This document shows, piece after piece, positions 1 through 8,917 of a DNA stretch of 64,000 bases. The DNA comes from Nocardioides ungokensis (GTDB lineage Bacteria > Actinomycetota > Actinomycetes > Propionibacteriales > Nocardioidaceae): NCBI RefSeq assembly GCF_013466985.1, contig NZ_CP059164.1, positions 4,163,001 through 4,227,000 on the forward strand, given 5' to 3'. Position 1 is the first letter of the stretch. Every line of letters starts with the position of its first letter. A model generated the notes under the pieces. The model searched no databases, was not told where the DNA came from, and saw only the letters and a list, made by a program, of their open reading frames with translations. The translations under genes were made by a program, and so were the position numbers.

Positions 1-758
1 TCGATCGGAGACGCGGCCGCCGCGACCAGTCGGCCGAACTCCTCGGCCACCGGGTCGGGGACGTCGGCGCGGCCCTCCCAGTCGAGCTCGGCGGCCAGCA
101 GCTCCTCGGCGTCGCGGGCCCGTAGCGGGGTCGGGCCGGCCGAGCCGATGCCGGTGCCGACCGAGCGCTGCTCCGGGTGCAGCGCCAGCCCGAGGGCGGC
201 GACCGCGATCACCATCGCATTGCGGGTCCCGATCTTGCTGAACTGCTGCGGCCCGGTCGCGGCCGGCACCCAGACCGCGGTGACCAGCTCGTCGGGACGG
301 CCGGCGTGCCGCTTGGGCCCGGTGTAGAACTCGGCGGCCGGGACCCGGCGTACTCCCGTGAGGGAGGAGAGCTCGACCTCGGCGTGGGCGGCGAGCAGCG
401 CCGGGTGGGAGTCGCCGGCGGGCGACGCGGCGCCCACGTTGCCGCCGACGGTGCCGCGGTTGCGGATCTGCGGCGACCCGACCGTGCGGGCGGCCAGCGC
501 CAGCCCTGGCAGCTCGGCGGCGAGCTCGGCGATCACCCTGCTGTAGGTGACGCCGGCGCCGAGCCGGATCTCGTCGCCCACGCGGTCCCACGTCGCGAGC
601 TCGGACACCCGGGTGAGGTCGAGCAGCGCGGGCGGGCGGTGGCGGTCGAAGTTCAGCTCCACCATCACGTCGGTGCCGCCCATGATCGGGACCGCACCAG
701 GGTGCTCCGCACGCGCGGCCAGCGCGTCGGGCAGGGAGGTCGGGGACAGGAAGTCCAT
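1..758 (-). CDS. FAD-binding subunit of a xanthine dehydrogenase-type molybdenum hydroxylase (partial)
   Basis: The visible 252 residues read as the FAD subunit of the xanthine dehydrogenase/CO dehydrogenase family, which passes electrons from the iron-sulfur subunit to NAD or another acceptor during purine hydroxylation. The flavin-pyrophosphate motif PIMGGTDVMVEL lies at residues 24-35, and the second family signature, QIRNRGTVGGNVG, near residue 100. The ATG overlaps the TGA of the uricase gene by one base, so it is translationally coupled within the urate operon. The C-terminus and any partner subunits lie beyond base 1. Xanthine or hypoxanthine as substrate is inferred from the operon only. 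Confidence 0.85.
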   Translation of the reverse strand, partial: MDFLSPTSLPDALAARAEHPGAVPIMGGTDVMVELNFDRHRPPALLDLTRVSELATWDRVGDEIRLGAGVTYSRVIAELAAELPGLALAARTVGSPQIRNRGTVGGNVGAASPAGDSHPALLAAHAEVELSSLTGVRRVPAAEFYTGPKRHAGRPDELVTAVWVPAATGPQQFSKIGTRNAMVIAVAALGLALHPEQRSVGTGIGSAGPTPLRARDAEELLAAELDWEGRADVPDPVAEEFGRLVAAAASPI

Positions 759-1606
759 CAGTCCCCGCGCCCGACGGTGACCTCGATCAGCCCGTAGGGC
801 CGGTCGGTCACGTGGAAGACCTCGCCGTCGTTGGCCAGCCCGAAGGGAGTCAGGTCGACGGCGATGTGGTGGATGTTGGGGGCGACCAGCTCGATCGAGG
901 CGATCGACGGCGCGGCCTCGAGGACCGCCCGGCCCATCTCCCACAGCGACTGCTGGAGGGCCAGCGAGTGCACGTGGGCGAACCGGTCGAGCAGGGTCCG
1001 CCGGACGGCGTCGTACGTCGCGTCCCAGTCGGGCCGCTCGGCGCCGACGTCCGCCGCGTACGTCCACCCGGCGGTGAGCGAGGTGGCCAGCACGCGGTCG
1101 TGGGTGGGCGCGAGGGTGGTGTAGTCGTCGACGAGGAAACCCGCGAACTCCGAGCCGGTGGACTTCAGCACCACCAGGTCCCGGACGCCGCTGACGACCG
1201 ATGTGCCCGCGGCCGAGACCGCGACCCGGGTCGTGCGCACGTCGGGTCCGCCCCGGCGGAAGCCGTGGTCATGGTCGGCGATCCGCTCCCAGGCGTACTC
1301 CTCGATCCGGACTTCTGCCCCGGTCACCGGCGCCACGTCGTCGACGAAGTGGTGCGCGAGCGCGAGCCCGAAGTCCTCGATCGCGCCGATCCCCACCTTC
1401 TTGGCGAACGCGAAGACAGTGTTCTTCTGGGTGTCGGTCGGCAGCACGTGGGCCTGGTCGCCCTCGAGGTGCGCGGCGGCGAAGTCGCCGGTGAGCGACG
1501 TCGAGACGTTGAGGTCGCGGACCACGTGCCGGTCGGTGTCGCGCACGATCCGGAAGACGCGCGTGTCCGCCTTGCCGTAGCGGTTGGTGCCGAGCACGAT
1601 GCCCAC
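758..1606 (-). CDS. pucL: Factor-independent urate oxidase (uricase)
   Basis: This 282-residue protein matches cofactor-free uricase in length and motifs. The enzyme oxidises urate with O2 to 5-hydroxyisourate and H2O2. Family catalytic positions are visible: Lys12 in NRYGKADTR, Thr57 in LPTDTQKNT, and the late His in NIHHIAVDL. The block TGDFAAAHLEGDQAHVLP is characteristic. It sits one base upstream of the stop-to-start gap with the hydroxyisourate hydrolase gene (stop at 1608) and overlaps the downstream FAD subunit gene by one base, so the order of genes follows the pathway. No frameshift is seen here. Confidence 0.97.
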   Translation of the reverse strand: MGIVLGTNRYGKADTRVFRIVRDTDRHVVRDLNVSTSLTGDFAAAHLEGDQAHVLPTDTQKNTVFAFAKKVGIGAIEDFGLALAHHFVDDVAPVTGAEVRIEEYAWERIADHDHGFRRGGPDVRTTRVAVSAAGTSVVSGVRDLVVLKSTGSEFAGFLVDDYTTLAPTHDRVLATSLTAGWTYAADVGAERPDWDATYDAVRRTLLDRFAHVHSLALQQSLWEMGRAVLEAAPSIASIELVAPNIHHIAVDLTPFGLANDGEVFHVTDRPYGLIEVTVGRGD

Positions 1607-1607
1607 G

Positions 1608-1910
1608 TCAGCTCCCCCGGTAGGTCGTGTAGCCGTGCGGGCTGAGCAGCAGCGGCACGTGCAGGTGGGTGTCGTCGGTGACGACGAAGGCGACGACGAC
1701 CTCGGGGAAGAAGGGACTGCGCCCCCCGGTGTCGAACCGCAGCCGGTAGGTCCCCGCGTCCAGCCGGTCCGGGCCGAGGTCGACGATGCGGCCGTCGGCG
1801 TCGGTGGTGCCGGTGGCGACCACCTCGCCGCCGCGCTCCAGCGTCACGGCGATGCCGTCGGCGGGCCGCCCGGCCGAGGTGTCGAGGACGTGCGTGGTCA
1901 CGTGGCTCAT
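1608..1910 (-). CDS. uraH: 5-hydroxyisourate hydrolase (transthyretin-like)
   Basis: This 100-residue protein is a transthyretin-related hydrolase that opens 5-hydroxyisourate to OHCU. It starts with the family signature HVLDTSAGRPA, carries the conserved Arg in TYRLRFDTG near residue 58, and ends in YRGS, the C-terminal tetrapeptide that distinguishes the enzyme from animal transthyretin. The ATG at 1910 was chosen because it places HVLD at residues 7-10, as is usual. The start overlaps the end of the OHCU decarboxylase gene by four bases (ATGA-type coupling). Confidence 0.96.
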   Translation of the reverse strand: MSHVTTHVLDTSAGRPADGIAVTLERGGEVVATGTTDADGRIVDLGPDRLDAGTYRLRFDTGGRSPFFPEVVVAFVVTDDTHLHVPLLLSPHGYTTYRGS

Positions 1911-2400
1911 CCGACGACCTTCTCCAGGCGCAGCAGGGCGATGTCGCGCAGCGCGGTGACGGTCTCCTCGCGCTCGGCCGCGTCGTCGTTGGCGAGACGG
2001 CGCTCGAGCTCGGCGAGGATCTCCTCGCTGCTGCGGCCGGCCGCCCGGATCAGGAAGACGTGCCCGAACCTCGCTTCGTACGCCGCGTTGGCCGCGCGCA
2101 GGCGGTCCACGTCCTCGGCCCGCACCCCGGACTGCTCGGCCCGCGAGTGCCGGGCCTCGGCGTCCTCGGCGTCCGGCCGCTCCCCGATCCGCGGGTGGCG
2201 CGACAGGGCCTGCGCGAGCTCGTCGTCGGTCAGCGCCAGCGCCGAGTCGTGTCCCTGCTTGAACAGCAGCTCCGTGTCGGCGTACGGCCGCCCGGCCACG
2301 ACCTCGTCCACCCACCGGGGCACGCCGAGGCAGCCGGCGACGAGGCTCCGTGCCTCCCCGCCGGCAGAGCGTTGAACTCTGTGACCTGCACCACAGCCAC
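1907..2400 (-). CDS. uraD: OHCU decarboxylase, with an apparent one-base frameshift near its start
   Basis: OHCU decarboxylase converts 2-oxo-4-hydroxy-4-carboxy-5-ureidoimidazoline to S-allantoin, the last step of urate oxidation. The main frame (2323-1907, 138 residues) contains the core with HPRIGER and the helix AANAAYEARFGHVFLI. The expected N-terminus, VTEFNALPAG, is in another frame just upstream, after in-frame GTG codons at 2400, 2394 and 2391. Adding one G to the G run at 2356-2359 (minus strand) joins it to EARSLVAGCLGVPRW and gives about 164 residues, the usual family length. Without the repair, translation would have to begin at GTG 2323 and lose the N-terminal helix. I favour a sequencing indel. 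Confidence 0.88.
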
Positions 2401-2470
2401 GCTATCCACTCAGCGGGCGTCGCTCAGGCATTTGCCGACACCGGTTGCCCGGGGCGGGAGCGTCGTCCGC

Positions 2471-3277
2471 TCAGGTCATCGACATCCGCTGGCCCGAGGG
2501 GATCGTCAGGCCGGGCAGGGTGCTGGGTGCGACCAGCAGCAGGAGACCGAGGACCAGGAGCAGTCCGGCCGTGGCGTAGGTGAGGTCTCGGCGCAGCGGG
2601 AGCGTCTTCTCGACGGCGATGATCCCGGCGACCAGCGCCATCCAGGTGATGCTCATGATGCCCAGGGCGAACAGGGCGGCCATCAGGGCCCAGCAGCAGC
2701 CGACGCACCAGGCACCGTTGCGGACGCCCATCCGCAGGGCACCGGTCCGCCCTCCCCGCCAGGAGCCCAGGAACGCGCCGAGGGGACTCCGGCAGTTGGC
2801 GAGGCAGACGTTCTTCAACGGGGTCAGCTCGTAGACCGCGGCGACCACCAGGGTGGCACCGGCGATCCCCCGGCCCGCGTGGTCCCACGCGAGCTCGTCG
2901 CCGAGCACGGTGGTGGCCGCGACGCCCACGGCGTACGCGACCAGGCCGGCGGCGGCCCAGACGAGCAGGTAGCCGCCCACGAAGATCCACGGGGAGAGAC
3001 GTGAGGTCGGCCTGGTGACGCGGGTGTACAACGCGACGGTGGGGGCCACCGACGGCAGCATCATCGCCGCCATCATCACGACCCAGACGCCGAGGAACCA
3101 GGCCAGGCTGCCGAGCCCGGTCCACGGTCCCGCGTCCATGCCGGCCATCGCGTGGGCGCTCCAGATCCAGCCGACGACGGCGATCCCGAACAGCGCCAGC
3201 ACCAGGCCGAGACGGGCCCGGACCGCGGCGACCTTCGCACCGAGTCCGGCGTCGACGGGTCCGGCCGTCGCCGCCAT
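2471..3277 (-). CDS. DUF2182 integral membrane protein
   Basis: This 268-residue membrane protein belongs to DUF2182, a family described as predicted metal-binding membrane proteins. The marker WVVMMAAMMLPSVAPTV is at about residues 65-81, in a methionine-rich membrane segment; roughly seven hydrophobic segments follow. A Cys-containing loop (LKNVCLANCRSPLG) and a second Cys pair (NGAWCVGCCW) could bind metal, but this is inference. The gene starts four bases after the stop of the DUF1326 gene, and the two are probably co-transcribed; the function of the pair is unknown. Confidence 0.9.
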   Translation of the reverse strand: MAATAGPVDAGLGAKVAAVRARLGLVLALFGIAVVGWIWSAHAMAGMDAGPWTGLGSLAWFLGVWVVMMAAMMLPSVAPTVALYTRVTRPTSRLSPWIFVGGYLLVWAAAGLVAYAVGVAATTVLGDELAWDHAGRGIAGATLVVAAVYELTPLKNVCLANCRSPLGAFLGSWRGGRTGALRMGVRNGAWCVGCCWALMAALFALGIMSITWMALVAGIIAVEKTLPLRRDLTYATAGLLLVLGLLLLVAPSTLPGLTIPSGQRMSMT

Positions 3278-3281
3278 CGGA

Positions 3282-3884
3282 TCAGGAGGCCCAGGAGAAC
3301 TCGGACGTGGACAGGCCCGTCTTGCCCTCGTAGGAGATGCCGAAGGCGTTGATGCTGGTGCGCTTCGCCTCGGCCATCGTCAGGTTCGAGCCGACCGGGT
3401 GGAACATCCCGTCGAACCGGATGGGCTGGCCGGTCTCCACGCCGAACGGGACGATGTCCTCGATCTCGAAGTCGATGGTGTCGCCGACGCGCACAGTGTG
3501 GCGCAGGCCGTCGTCGGCGATCTCGATGGCGGCGCGCTCGACCCCGACGATCTCACCGACCAGCGGCGCCAGGGCGCCCATCGGCCCGCCGAGCTGGCCG
3601 CCGAACACCTTGACGAGCTTGTCGAACTGCTCGTCGTTCGCCTGGTCGTCGATGTACACGCCGAGTCGCCAGTTGCCGTCGGTCATCACCTTGGGCGTGT
3701 CCGCGATCATCGCGACCCGCCGCCCCGCGATGTCGGTGCCCTCGATGTCACCGTCGCGGATGTTGAAGACCAGCGTCACCCGACAGAAGTCGTAGGTCGC
3801 GCCGTGGTCGAAGGAGAGATTGCACGGGCACATCAGCTCGCACGAGCAGGTCTCCACATAGCTACCGGTCAGATTCCACGCCAT
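3282..3884 (-). CDS. DUF1326 domain-containing protein
   Basis: This 200-residue soluble protein is a DUF1326 member. The family hallmark is a Cys-rich N-terminus, seen here as YVETCSCELMCPCNLSF (residues 9-25), followed by a beta-rich body. The four cysteines suggest a metal or redox centre, which fits the neighbouring DUF2182 membrane protein that also has paired cysteines. The stop lies four bases before the DUF2182 start, indicating an operon with this gene first. No biochemical role has been established to my knowledge. Confidence 0.92.
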   Translation of the reverse strand: MAWNLTGSYVETCSCELMCPCNLSFDHGATYDFCRVTLVFNIRDGDIEGTDIAGRRVAMIADTPKVMTDGNWRLGVYIDDQANDEQFDKLVKVFGGQLGGPMGALAPLVGEIVGVERAAIEIADDGLRHTVRVGDTIDFEIEDIVPFGVETGQPIRFDGMFHPVGSNLTMAEAKRTSINAFGISYEGKTGLSTSEFSWAS

Positions 3885-3966
3885 GACCCGGCCCCTTCCC
3901 CTGAGCCTCCAGTCTTCGACTGCCCCGGGGACCCGTCAAGGGCCGGTCGGTGCCCTCTCGCGGCGG

Positions 3967-5180
3967 TCAGTGCGCGGTGGCCTGCGCCCAGACGAAGGGG
4001 TGGTCGGAGGTACGGCTCACCAGGCCGCCGCGGACCCGGTGGAAGTCGGAGAAGTCGAGGTCGTCGTTGGTGCCCACGACCCAGTCGACACCCGGGGCGG
4101 GGGCGAGGTCGCAGCCGCTGCTGGTCAGGTGGCTGCCGTCGGCGGAGGTGACGCCGGCGCCGGAGGCGAGCGGGCAGAAGAAGCGGTCCCGGTCGTTGGC
4201 GTCGCCGGTCACGATGACCGGGGTGCCGTCGGCATGGAGCCGGTTGACCAGGGCGACCTCACGGCGTACGGCCTCGTCGCGCCAGCGCTGGGCGGGCCCG
4301 TGGGCGTCGGCCGGGTTGTGGAAGTTGGCGAACCACACCAGCTGGCCGGTGGCAACGTGGCGCAGCAGCACGTAGGGCATCGGGACGTCGCTGCCGCCGA
4401 AGTAGGGGATGTCGATGGTGTGGGTCTGCACCGGCTGCCAGGTACCGGTCCGCCAGATCACCGAGTTGACCCGCCGAGCGTGCCGAGCCCGGGCCACGCG
4501 TGCCAGCCGGTGGCGACCTTGTTGAACTCCTGGATCTGCGGCGTCTGGAACTCCTGGAGGCCGGCCACGGTGATCCCGGCGTTGTTCAGGAGCTGCACGG
4601 CCCACGGGGTGCGGGTGGGGCCGGAGGCGTACTGCGGACGCTCGCTGCCGGGACCGGTGTGGGAGGCACCGAGCATGTTGAACGACGCCACCCGGAACGC
4701 CGCCGCCGGCAGGTCGGGGCTCGAGGAGGCGGTGGGCGACGGACTCGCCGAGGCGGACGCGCTGGTGGCGTGTGCCGGGTGGTGGGCTCGCTTCGCGGCC
4801 TTCTCGGCCCGGGCGGCCATGACGGAGGGGGACGGCGACGGGGGCGCCGAGGTGAGCGTCTGCCCGGAGCTGAGCGGCTGCGCTGCCGGGGCGGGCGGGG
4901 CGGCCGCGGCCGGCGTGGTCGGCGCGGTCGGCGCGTGGTGGGCGGGTGCGTGCTGCTGCCTGGGGGTCGACGTGTCATGGAGCGCGGGTGCGCCCGCGGC
5001 CTGGAGGGCGGCGTCGACGCCGGGCACCGACAGCCCGAACGCCGAGCCCGCGACCGGAAGCGCGACCACGGTGATCGGGACGACCGCCAGCCGAGCCCAG
5101 AGCCGGCCACGCGACCGGTGCGGCCGGCGGCGCGGGCGTCCTCGGTGGGCGTGCGGGCGCGGGGGGAGCTTGTCGGTCAC
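3967..5180 (-). CDS. Secreted endonuclease/exonuclease/phosphatase-family protein, one apparent frameshift
   Basis: The product starts with a very basic N-terminus and one hydrophobic segment (LAVVPITVVALPVAGSAFGL, about residues 31-50), then an Ala/Pro/Ser-rich linker of about 90 residues, then an EEP-like domain from FRVASFNMLGA. Motifs include AGLQEFQ (the metal-binding Glu), VTGDANDRDRFF, and the C-terminal RTSDHPFVWAQ with the catalytic His. The frame breaks near 4470: one extra G would give LGGVNSVIW and a 404-residue protein. The fold and surface location suggest an extracellular nuclease or phosphodiesterase, but the substrate cannot be read from the sequence. Confidence 0.8.
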
Positions 5181-5317
5181 GCCGGGGGACGCTACGGGAA
5201 TCCGGCGCCCGCTCGGACCGTCGGGCCCCCAGGTTGGGGATCCGGGTGTTGCTCGCGGTGCGCGGGGTGCGGACGAGGAAGGCGAGGTTCAGCGCCGGCT
5301 GGCACCAGGCGCCGGCG

Positions 5318-5491
5318 TCAACCGCCGTAACCGTTCCACGGGCTCCGGTCACTCCTCGGAAGCTCGTCGCTCGCCCCCGACTCGATGTCGGAGAGCTTCC
5401 GGTGCTTGTGCCCGTGCCTGCGATCTCTCCGGTCGACCCACAACGCGATCGCGCCCAACGAGACCAGGCACAGCAGCCCGACGAGGTACAT
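5318..5491 (-). CDS. Small single-pass membrane protein (57 residues)
   Basis: A short ATG-started frame of 57 codons has an excellent ribosome site (GGGAGGAG, spaced correctly before 5491). The first 20 residues form one membrane helix (MYLVGLLCLVSLGAIALWVD), followed by a strongly basic stretch (RRDRRHGHKHRK) and a polar tail ending in NGYGG. This looks like a small inner-membrane peptide with a cytoplasmic basic tail. No function is assignable. A second peptide with the same layout is at 6797-6949. Confidence 0.55.
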   Translation of the reverse strand: MYLVGLLCLVSLGAIALWVDRRDRRHGHKHRKLSDIESGASDELPRSDRSPWNGYGG

Positions 5492-5599
5492 GGCTCCTCC
5501 CGGAGGGGAGGTCGACCAGGGGATCGCCGGCTCTCCCCTCGCTCTCGATGCTCCTCCCCTGCTCGTCGTGTGTCCACCGCTGCGAGGAGGTCGACGGAG

Positions 5600-5869
5600 T
5601 CAGTGGTTGCGCAGCGCGTGGATGAGCTGCTCCTTGTCCATGGAGGAGCGACCTTCGATGCCGATGTCGGCCGCTCGGTCACGGAGCTCGTCGACGGTCC
5701 AGTCCTCGTACGGCGGCGACTGTCCGCCGCTGCGGCTGACCTGGGTGCGGGACCGGTTGGCCGCGGAGTTCGCGATGCGCGCGGCCTTCTCCTTGCTCTC
5801 ACCCTCGTCGCGGAGCTTCTCGTAGAGCTCGTCGTCCTTCACCGACGGGCCCGGCTTCTTCTCCGGCAT
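5600..5869 (-). CDS. Rho-termination-factor N-terminal-like (SAP-type) small protein, DUF7218-like
   Basis: This 89-residue hydrophilic protein has two parts. Residues 1-50 contain GPSVKDDELYEKLRDEG and ESKEKAARIANSAANRS, typical of small actinobacterial stress-type proteins. Residues 54-89 contain YEDWTVDELRDRAADIGIEG followed by SMDKEQLIHALR, a helix-turn-helix of the Rho-N/SAP kind that often binds nucleic acid. The ATG at 5869 is preceded by AAGGGAGCGC. The role is unknown; nucleic-acid binding is inferred from the domain only. Confidence 0.75.
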   Translation of the reverse strand: MPEKKPGPSVKDDELYEKLRDEGESKEKAARIANSAANRSRTQVSRSGGQSPPYEDWTVDELRDRAADIGIEGRSSMDKEQLIHALRNH

Positions 5870-6039
5870 CAGCGCGCTCCCTTCGTGATGGCTCCTGGTT
5901 CTCGGTCCGGGGGAGCCCGGACCACACTGGTTGGGTACCCGCGGCCCGATGGCGACATGCCCGGGAGTGTTTCCCTCGCGGGCGGGTACTGCCCGAGGAC
6001 CGCGAGGTCCGAAGCCGCGGAGGAAGAGGGGTGCTGACC

Positions 6040-6711
6040 ATGCAGCTCGACGCAGTCGTCCTGGACGTCGACGGAACCCTGGTGGACTCGGTCTACCTGC
6101 ATGTTGCGGCGTGGGTGGCGGCCTTCGACGACGTCGGGGTCGCGGTGCCGGCGTACTCGATCCACCGGGCGATCGGGATGGGCGGCGACCGGCTGGTGGC
6201 CGAGGTGGCCGGCGACGCCGTCGAACGCGCGGTCGGTGACGACGTACGCGCTCGGCACGCCCACCACTTCGATCAGGGGTTCAGCCACGTCAAGCCGGTG
6301 GACGGTGCCGCCGAGCTGATGGCGCTGCTTCGCCAGCGGGGTGTCTCCGTCACGGTCGCGAGCTCCGGCGAGCGCGAGCAGACGGACCGGCTGCTGGACC
6401 TCGTGGAGGACTCCGACGCGATACAGGAGCGGGTCTCGGGCTCCGACGCCGACCGCAGCAAGCCCGCTCCCGACCTGATCGACGAAGCGCTCGAGCGGGC
6501 GCAGGGGTCCCGCGCGCTGTGCGTCGGGGACGCGGTCTGGGACGTCGTCTCTGCCGGCAAGGCCGGGGTCCCGTGCGTCGGTGTCCTCACCGGCGGCATC
6601 AGCGCCGCAGAGCTCCTCGAGGCCGGCGCGCTGGCGGTCGTGGCCACCCCGCGCGAGCTCGTCGAGCGGTTCGATGAGATCCAGGAGAAAGCCCTCCAGC
6701 AGCTCGGCTGA
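6040..6711 (+). CDS. HAD-family phosphatase (phosphoglycolate phosphatase-like)
   Basis: The product has all four haloacid dehalogenase motifs: DVDGTLVDS near the N-terminus with the nucleophile and general acid Asp residues, VASSGE (motif II), SKPAPD (motif III Lys) and CVGDAVWDV (motif IV acidic pair). An alpha-helical cap sits between motifs I and II, as in subclass I phosphatases that act on small sugar phosphates such as phosphoglycolate or beta-phosphoglucomutase-type substrates. ATG 6040 is preferred over in-frame GTG 6031 because GAGGAAGAGGGG lies eight bases upstream of the ATG. The exact substrate is not decidable. Confidence 0.88.
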   Translation: MQLDAVVLDVDGTLVDSVYLHVAAWVAAFDDVGVAVPAYSIHRAIGMGGDRLVAEVAGDAVERAVGDDVRARHAHHFDQGFSHVKPVDGAAELMALLRQRGVSVTVASSGEREQTDRLLDLVEDSDAIQERVSGSDADRSKPAPDLIDEALERAQGSRALCVGDAVWDVVSAGKAGVPCVGVLTGGISAAELLEAGALAVVATPRELVERFDEIQEKALQQLG

Positions 6712-6796
6712 GCGGACCCGGGCTCCGCCGTCTGGGTGATGACGGGACCAGAGTGACGGCCTAGGTTCGAGGTGCAGGTCCGAGCAAGGAGGCATC

Positions 6797-6949
6797 ATGC
6801 TCTGGATTGTGCTCGTCGTCGTGGCGGCCCTCCTCACGTACTGGTGGTGGACCGACCACCGCAAGCATCGCGGCGGCGTCGACATCGACGGGGTCCTACG
6901 GACCCGCGAGACCGACGAGGGTCGCACCGGGTTCTACGGCCAGAGCTGA
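6797..6949 (+). CDS. Small single-pass membrane protein (50 residues)
   Basis: A 50-codon frame with ATG at 6797 is preceded by a perfect AGGAGG five bases away. Residues 1-18 are a membrane helix ending in YWWW, then a basic patch (DHRKHRGG) and a short polar tail ending in GRTGFYGQS. The layout resembles the 57-residue peptide at 5318-5491: helix first, His/Arg/Lys cluster second, polar tail last. No function can be assigned. Confidence 0.55.
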   Translation: MLWIVLVVVAALLTYWWWTDHRKHRGGVDIDGVLRTRETDEGRTGFYGQS

Positions 6950-7062
6950 CGGCCCTCGGCTACTGACCGCCCACGCCGGATCTTGTGCCAGGCGAGCGGT
7001 TGCGGGAAATTTCAGGTCGCCCAGCCCTCAAACCCGGGCAACGGGGATCCGATAACCAAGGC

Positions 7063-8722
7063 GTGACCAGATCTCCTCTCGGGTTCCGTCGCGCCGGCTC
7101 TCGCCTGATGGCAGGCCTGGCGGTCGGCCTCGTCTACGTCGCGGCCAACCTGCCGGCCGCCCCCGCGAGCCTGCCGACGGCTCCCGCAGCGCGCGGGTCG
7201 CACGTCGATGCGACGCTGTCGTCGGCGACGACGGGCTCCCTGTCGATCTCTCCGGCCAAGTACGTGGGCGGTCAACGGCTCACCTGGTCCGGGAGCGTCG
7301 GTCACGCCGGCGTACGCCCGCTGGTGCTCCAGTTCAACATGGGGAATGCCACCGGCAACCACTGGTCCACGGTCGACGGCTTCCACGATCAGACCCAGGC
7401 GGACGGCAGCTTCTCGTTCACCTATCCCGCGCCGAGCATGTTCAACATCCGCTACCGGGTGAAGGCCGGCGAGTACGTGGTCCGCGGCGCGGGTGTTCAA
7501 CGCCAAGACCCAGGACCTCACCATCTGGGTGACCGGGCAGACGGTGACCAACACCAACGCCCCGGCGCGGGTGGGCGTCGACCGGACGTTCGGGATCACC
7601 GTCGACACCACTCCGGACAACATCTACCGGAGCCCCGAGTCGCAGGGACTCCCCGTGCTCAAGGGTCGAACCCTCACGCTGCAGCAGCGGATCGACGCGG
7701 ACACCTGGCGCACCCTCGACACCACGACCGTGGGCGACGACGGCCGCGGTACTTCACCGGGCTCACCGCGGTCGCGGGGGTCGCGGTCTTCCGGGTGCGC
7801 GCGGAGGACTACGTCACCGGAGGCAACCAGATCGGCTGGGCCCAGTCGTTCCCGCTCTACGTGCTCGCCGGGCAGACCGCCCAGGACTGGTACTCCAGCC
7901 TCTACGGCTCCGTGCCGAACTCGTCCGTGCCGGTGAACAAGGGGCCCAGCGGCGGCGCCCAGCCTCCGACCTCCAGCCAGCACTACCGGTGGTTCCCCTC
8001 GCTGTTCGACTTCGCCTGGGAGTACGGACAGTCGCTCAGCAGCCCGCCCTCCCGAGGCACCCGGATCCAGGGCAGCTGGACGGACTCCTCGACCGGCAGC
8101 GGACGGGTGTCCAAGTTCAACGGCGCGGCTGGCGCTGGACAGCAAGAGGTACGTCGGGGCGGGTCCCGGTGACTTCGGCACCACCCGTGCGACGCTCCAC
8201 GGGAACTCCATCAGCCAGGGCCGCTGGGAGACCAGCATCCGGGTCCGGAACGCCTACGAGCGTGGCGGACACGCGTACCAGTTCCTCGTCGAGCTGGTCC
8301 CCGCCGACGCTGCCGACTACGACTGCGGGGCGCACAACATCACGGTCGCGAACATCTCGCCGTTCTCCGACGAGGTCGGGTTCGGGGTCCGCTCCCCGCT
8401 GTACTCGTGGAACGGAACCACGACCGCGCCGTACACCCCGCTGGCCAAGGCGTACAACGTGGCCGTCGAGGTGGCCAACGGCCACCTCACGTGGTTCCTC
8501 AACGGGTCCCCCGTCGGATCCGTCACCAACGACGCGGCGCTCCCCGGCGTACCGCTGACCCTCCGGCTGTCGCTGGTCGGCCAACCGGGCGCGGAGATGG
8601 ACCAGACCGGCGTCATCTCCGACTGGCAGCGCGGCTTCCCCATCACGACCGGGCAGCAGGTCGTGAGCCACAACAAGCTCCCGCGCCGCGGCGCAGCGGC
8701 CCCCGACTGCTCGGCGGGCTGA
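7063..8722 (+). CDS. Large secreted protein with C-terminal jelly-roll (GH16/concanavalin-like) domain; three apparent frameshifts
   Basis: The GTG at 7063 begins a signal peptide (basic start, hydrophobic core LMAGLAVGLVYVAANL, then Ala/Pro). Two beta-rich Ig-like stretches follow, then a C-terminal domain from about 8130 that resembles the concanavalin-like jelly roll of secreted glycan-binding proteins (GRWETSIRVRNAYERGG, LTWFLNGSPVGSVTN). The GH16 catalytic ExDxE motif is not visible, so enzymatic activity is doubtful. Three indels are needed for one frame: an extra G near 7488, a missing G near 7752 and an extra G near 8127; the repaired length is about 552 residues. Possibly co-functions with the secreted sugar dehydrogenase downstream. 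Confidence 0.6.
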
Positions 8723-8917
8723 CTCCCGTCCCTCTCCGGGTCCGCGCTGCGACCGTCTCCCGGTCCCCTGAGCCGGGCACGCCAGATCCTCCGAAAGTTG
8801 CGGGCACCACCCGTACGGGCCATGCCCCGTCGAGACGTTCGGACCGAGTCTGGCGGATGCAGTCCGCCACGTGACGGACCTTGTCACCCTCGAAGGGGGA
8901 ACGAGGGGGACACCGTC

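Noticed and set aside
5979..5990. GGGTAC before the HAD gene as a SigF/SigB-type promoter
   Set aside because: GTTT is only 11 bases away; a GAGT at 15 bases fits only the loosest consensus, so I did not list it as a feature.
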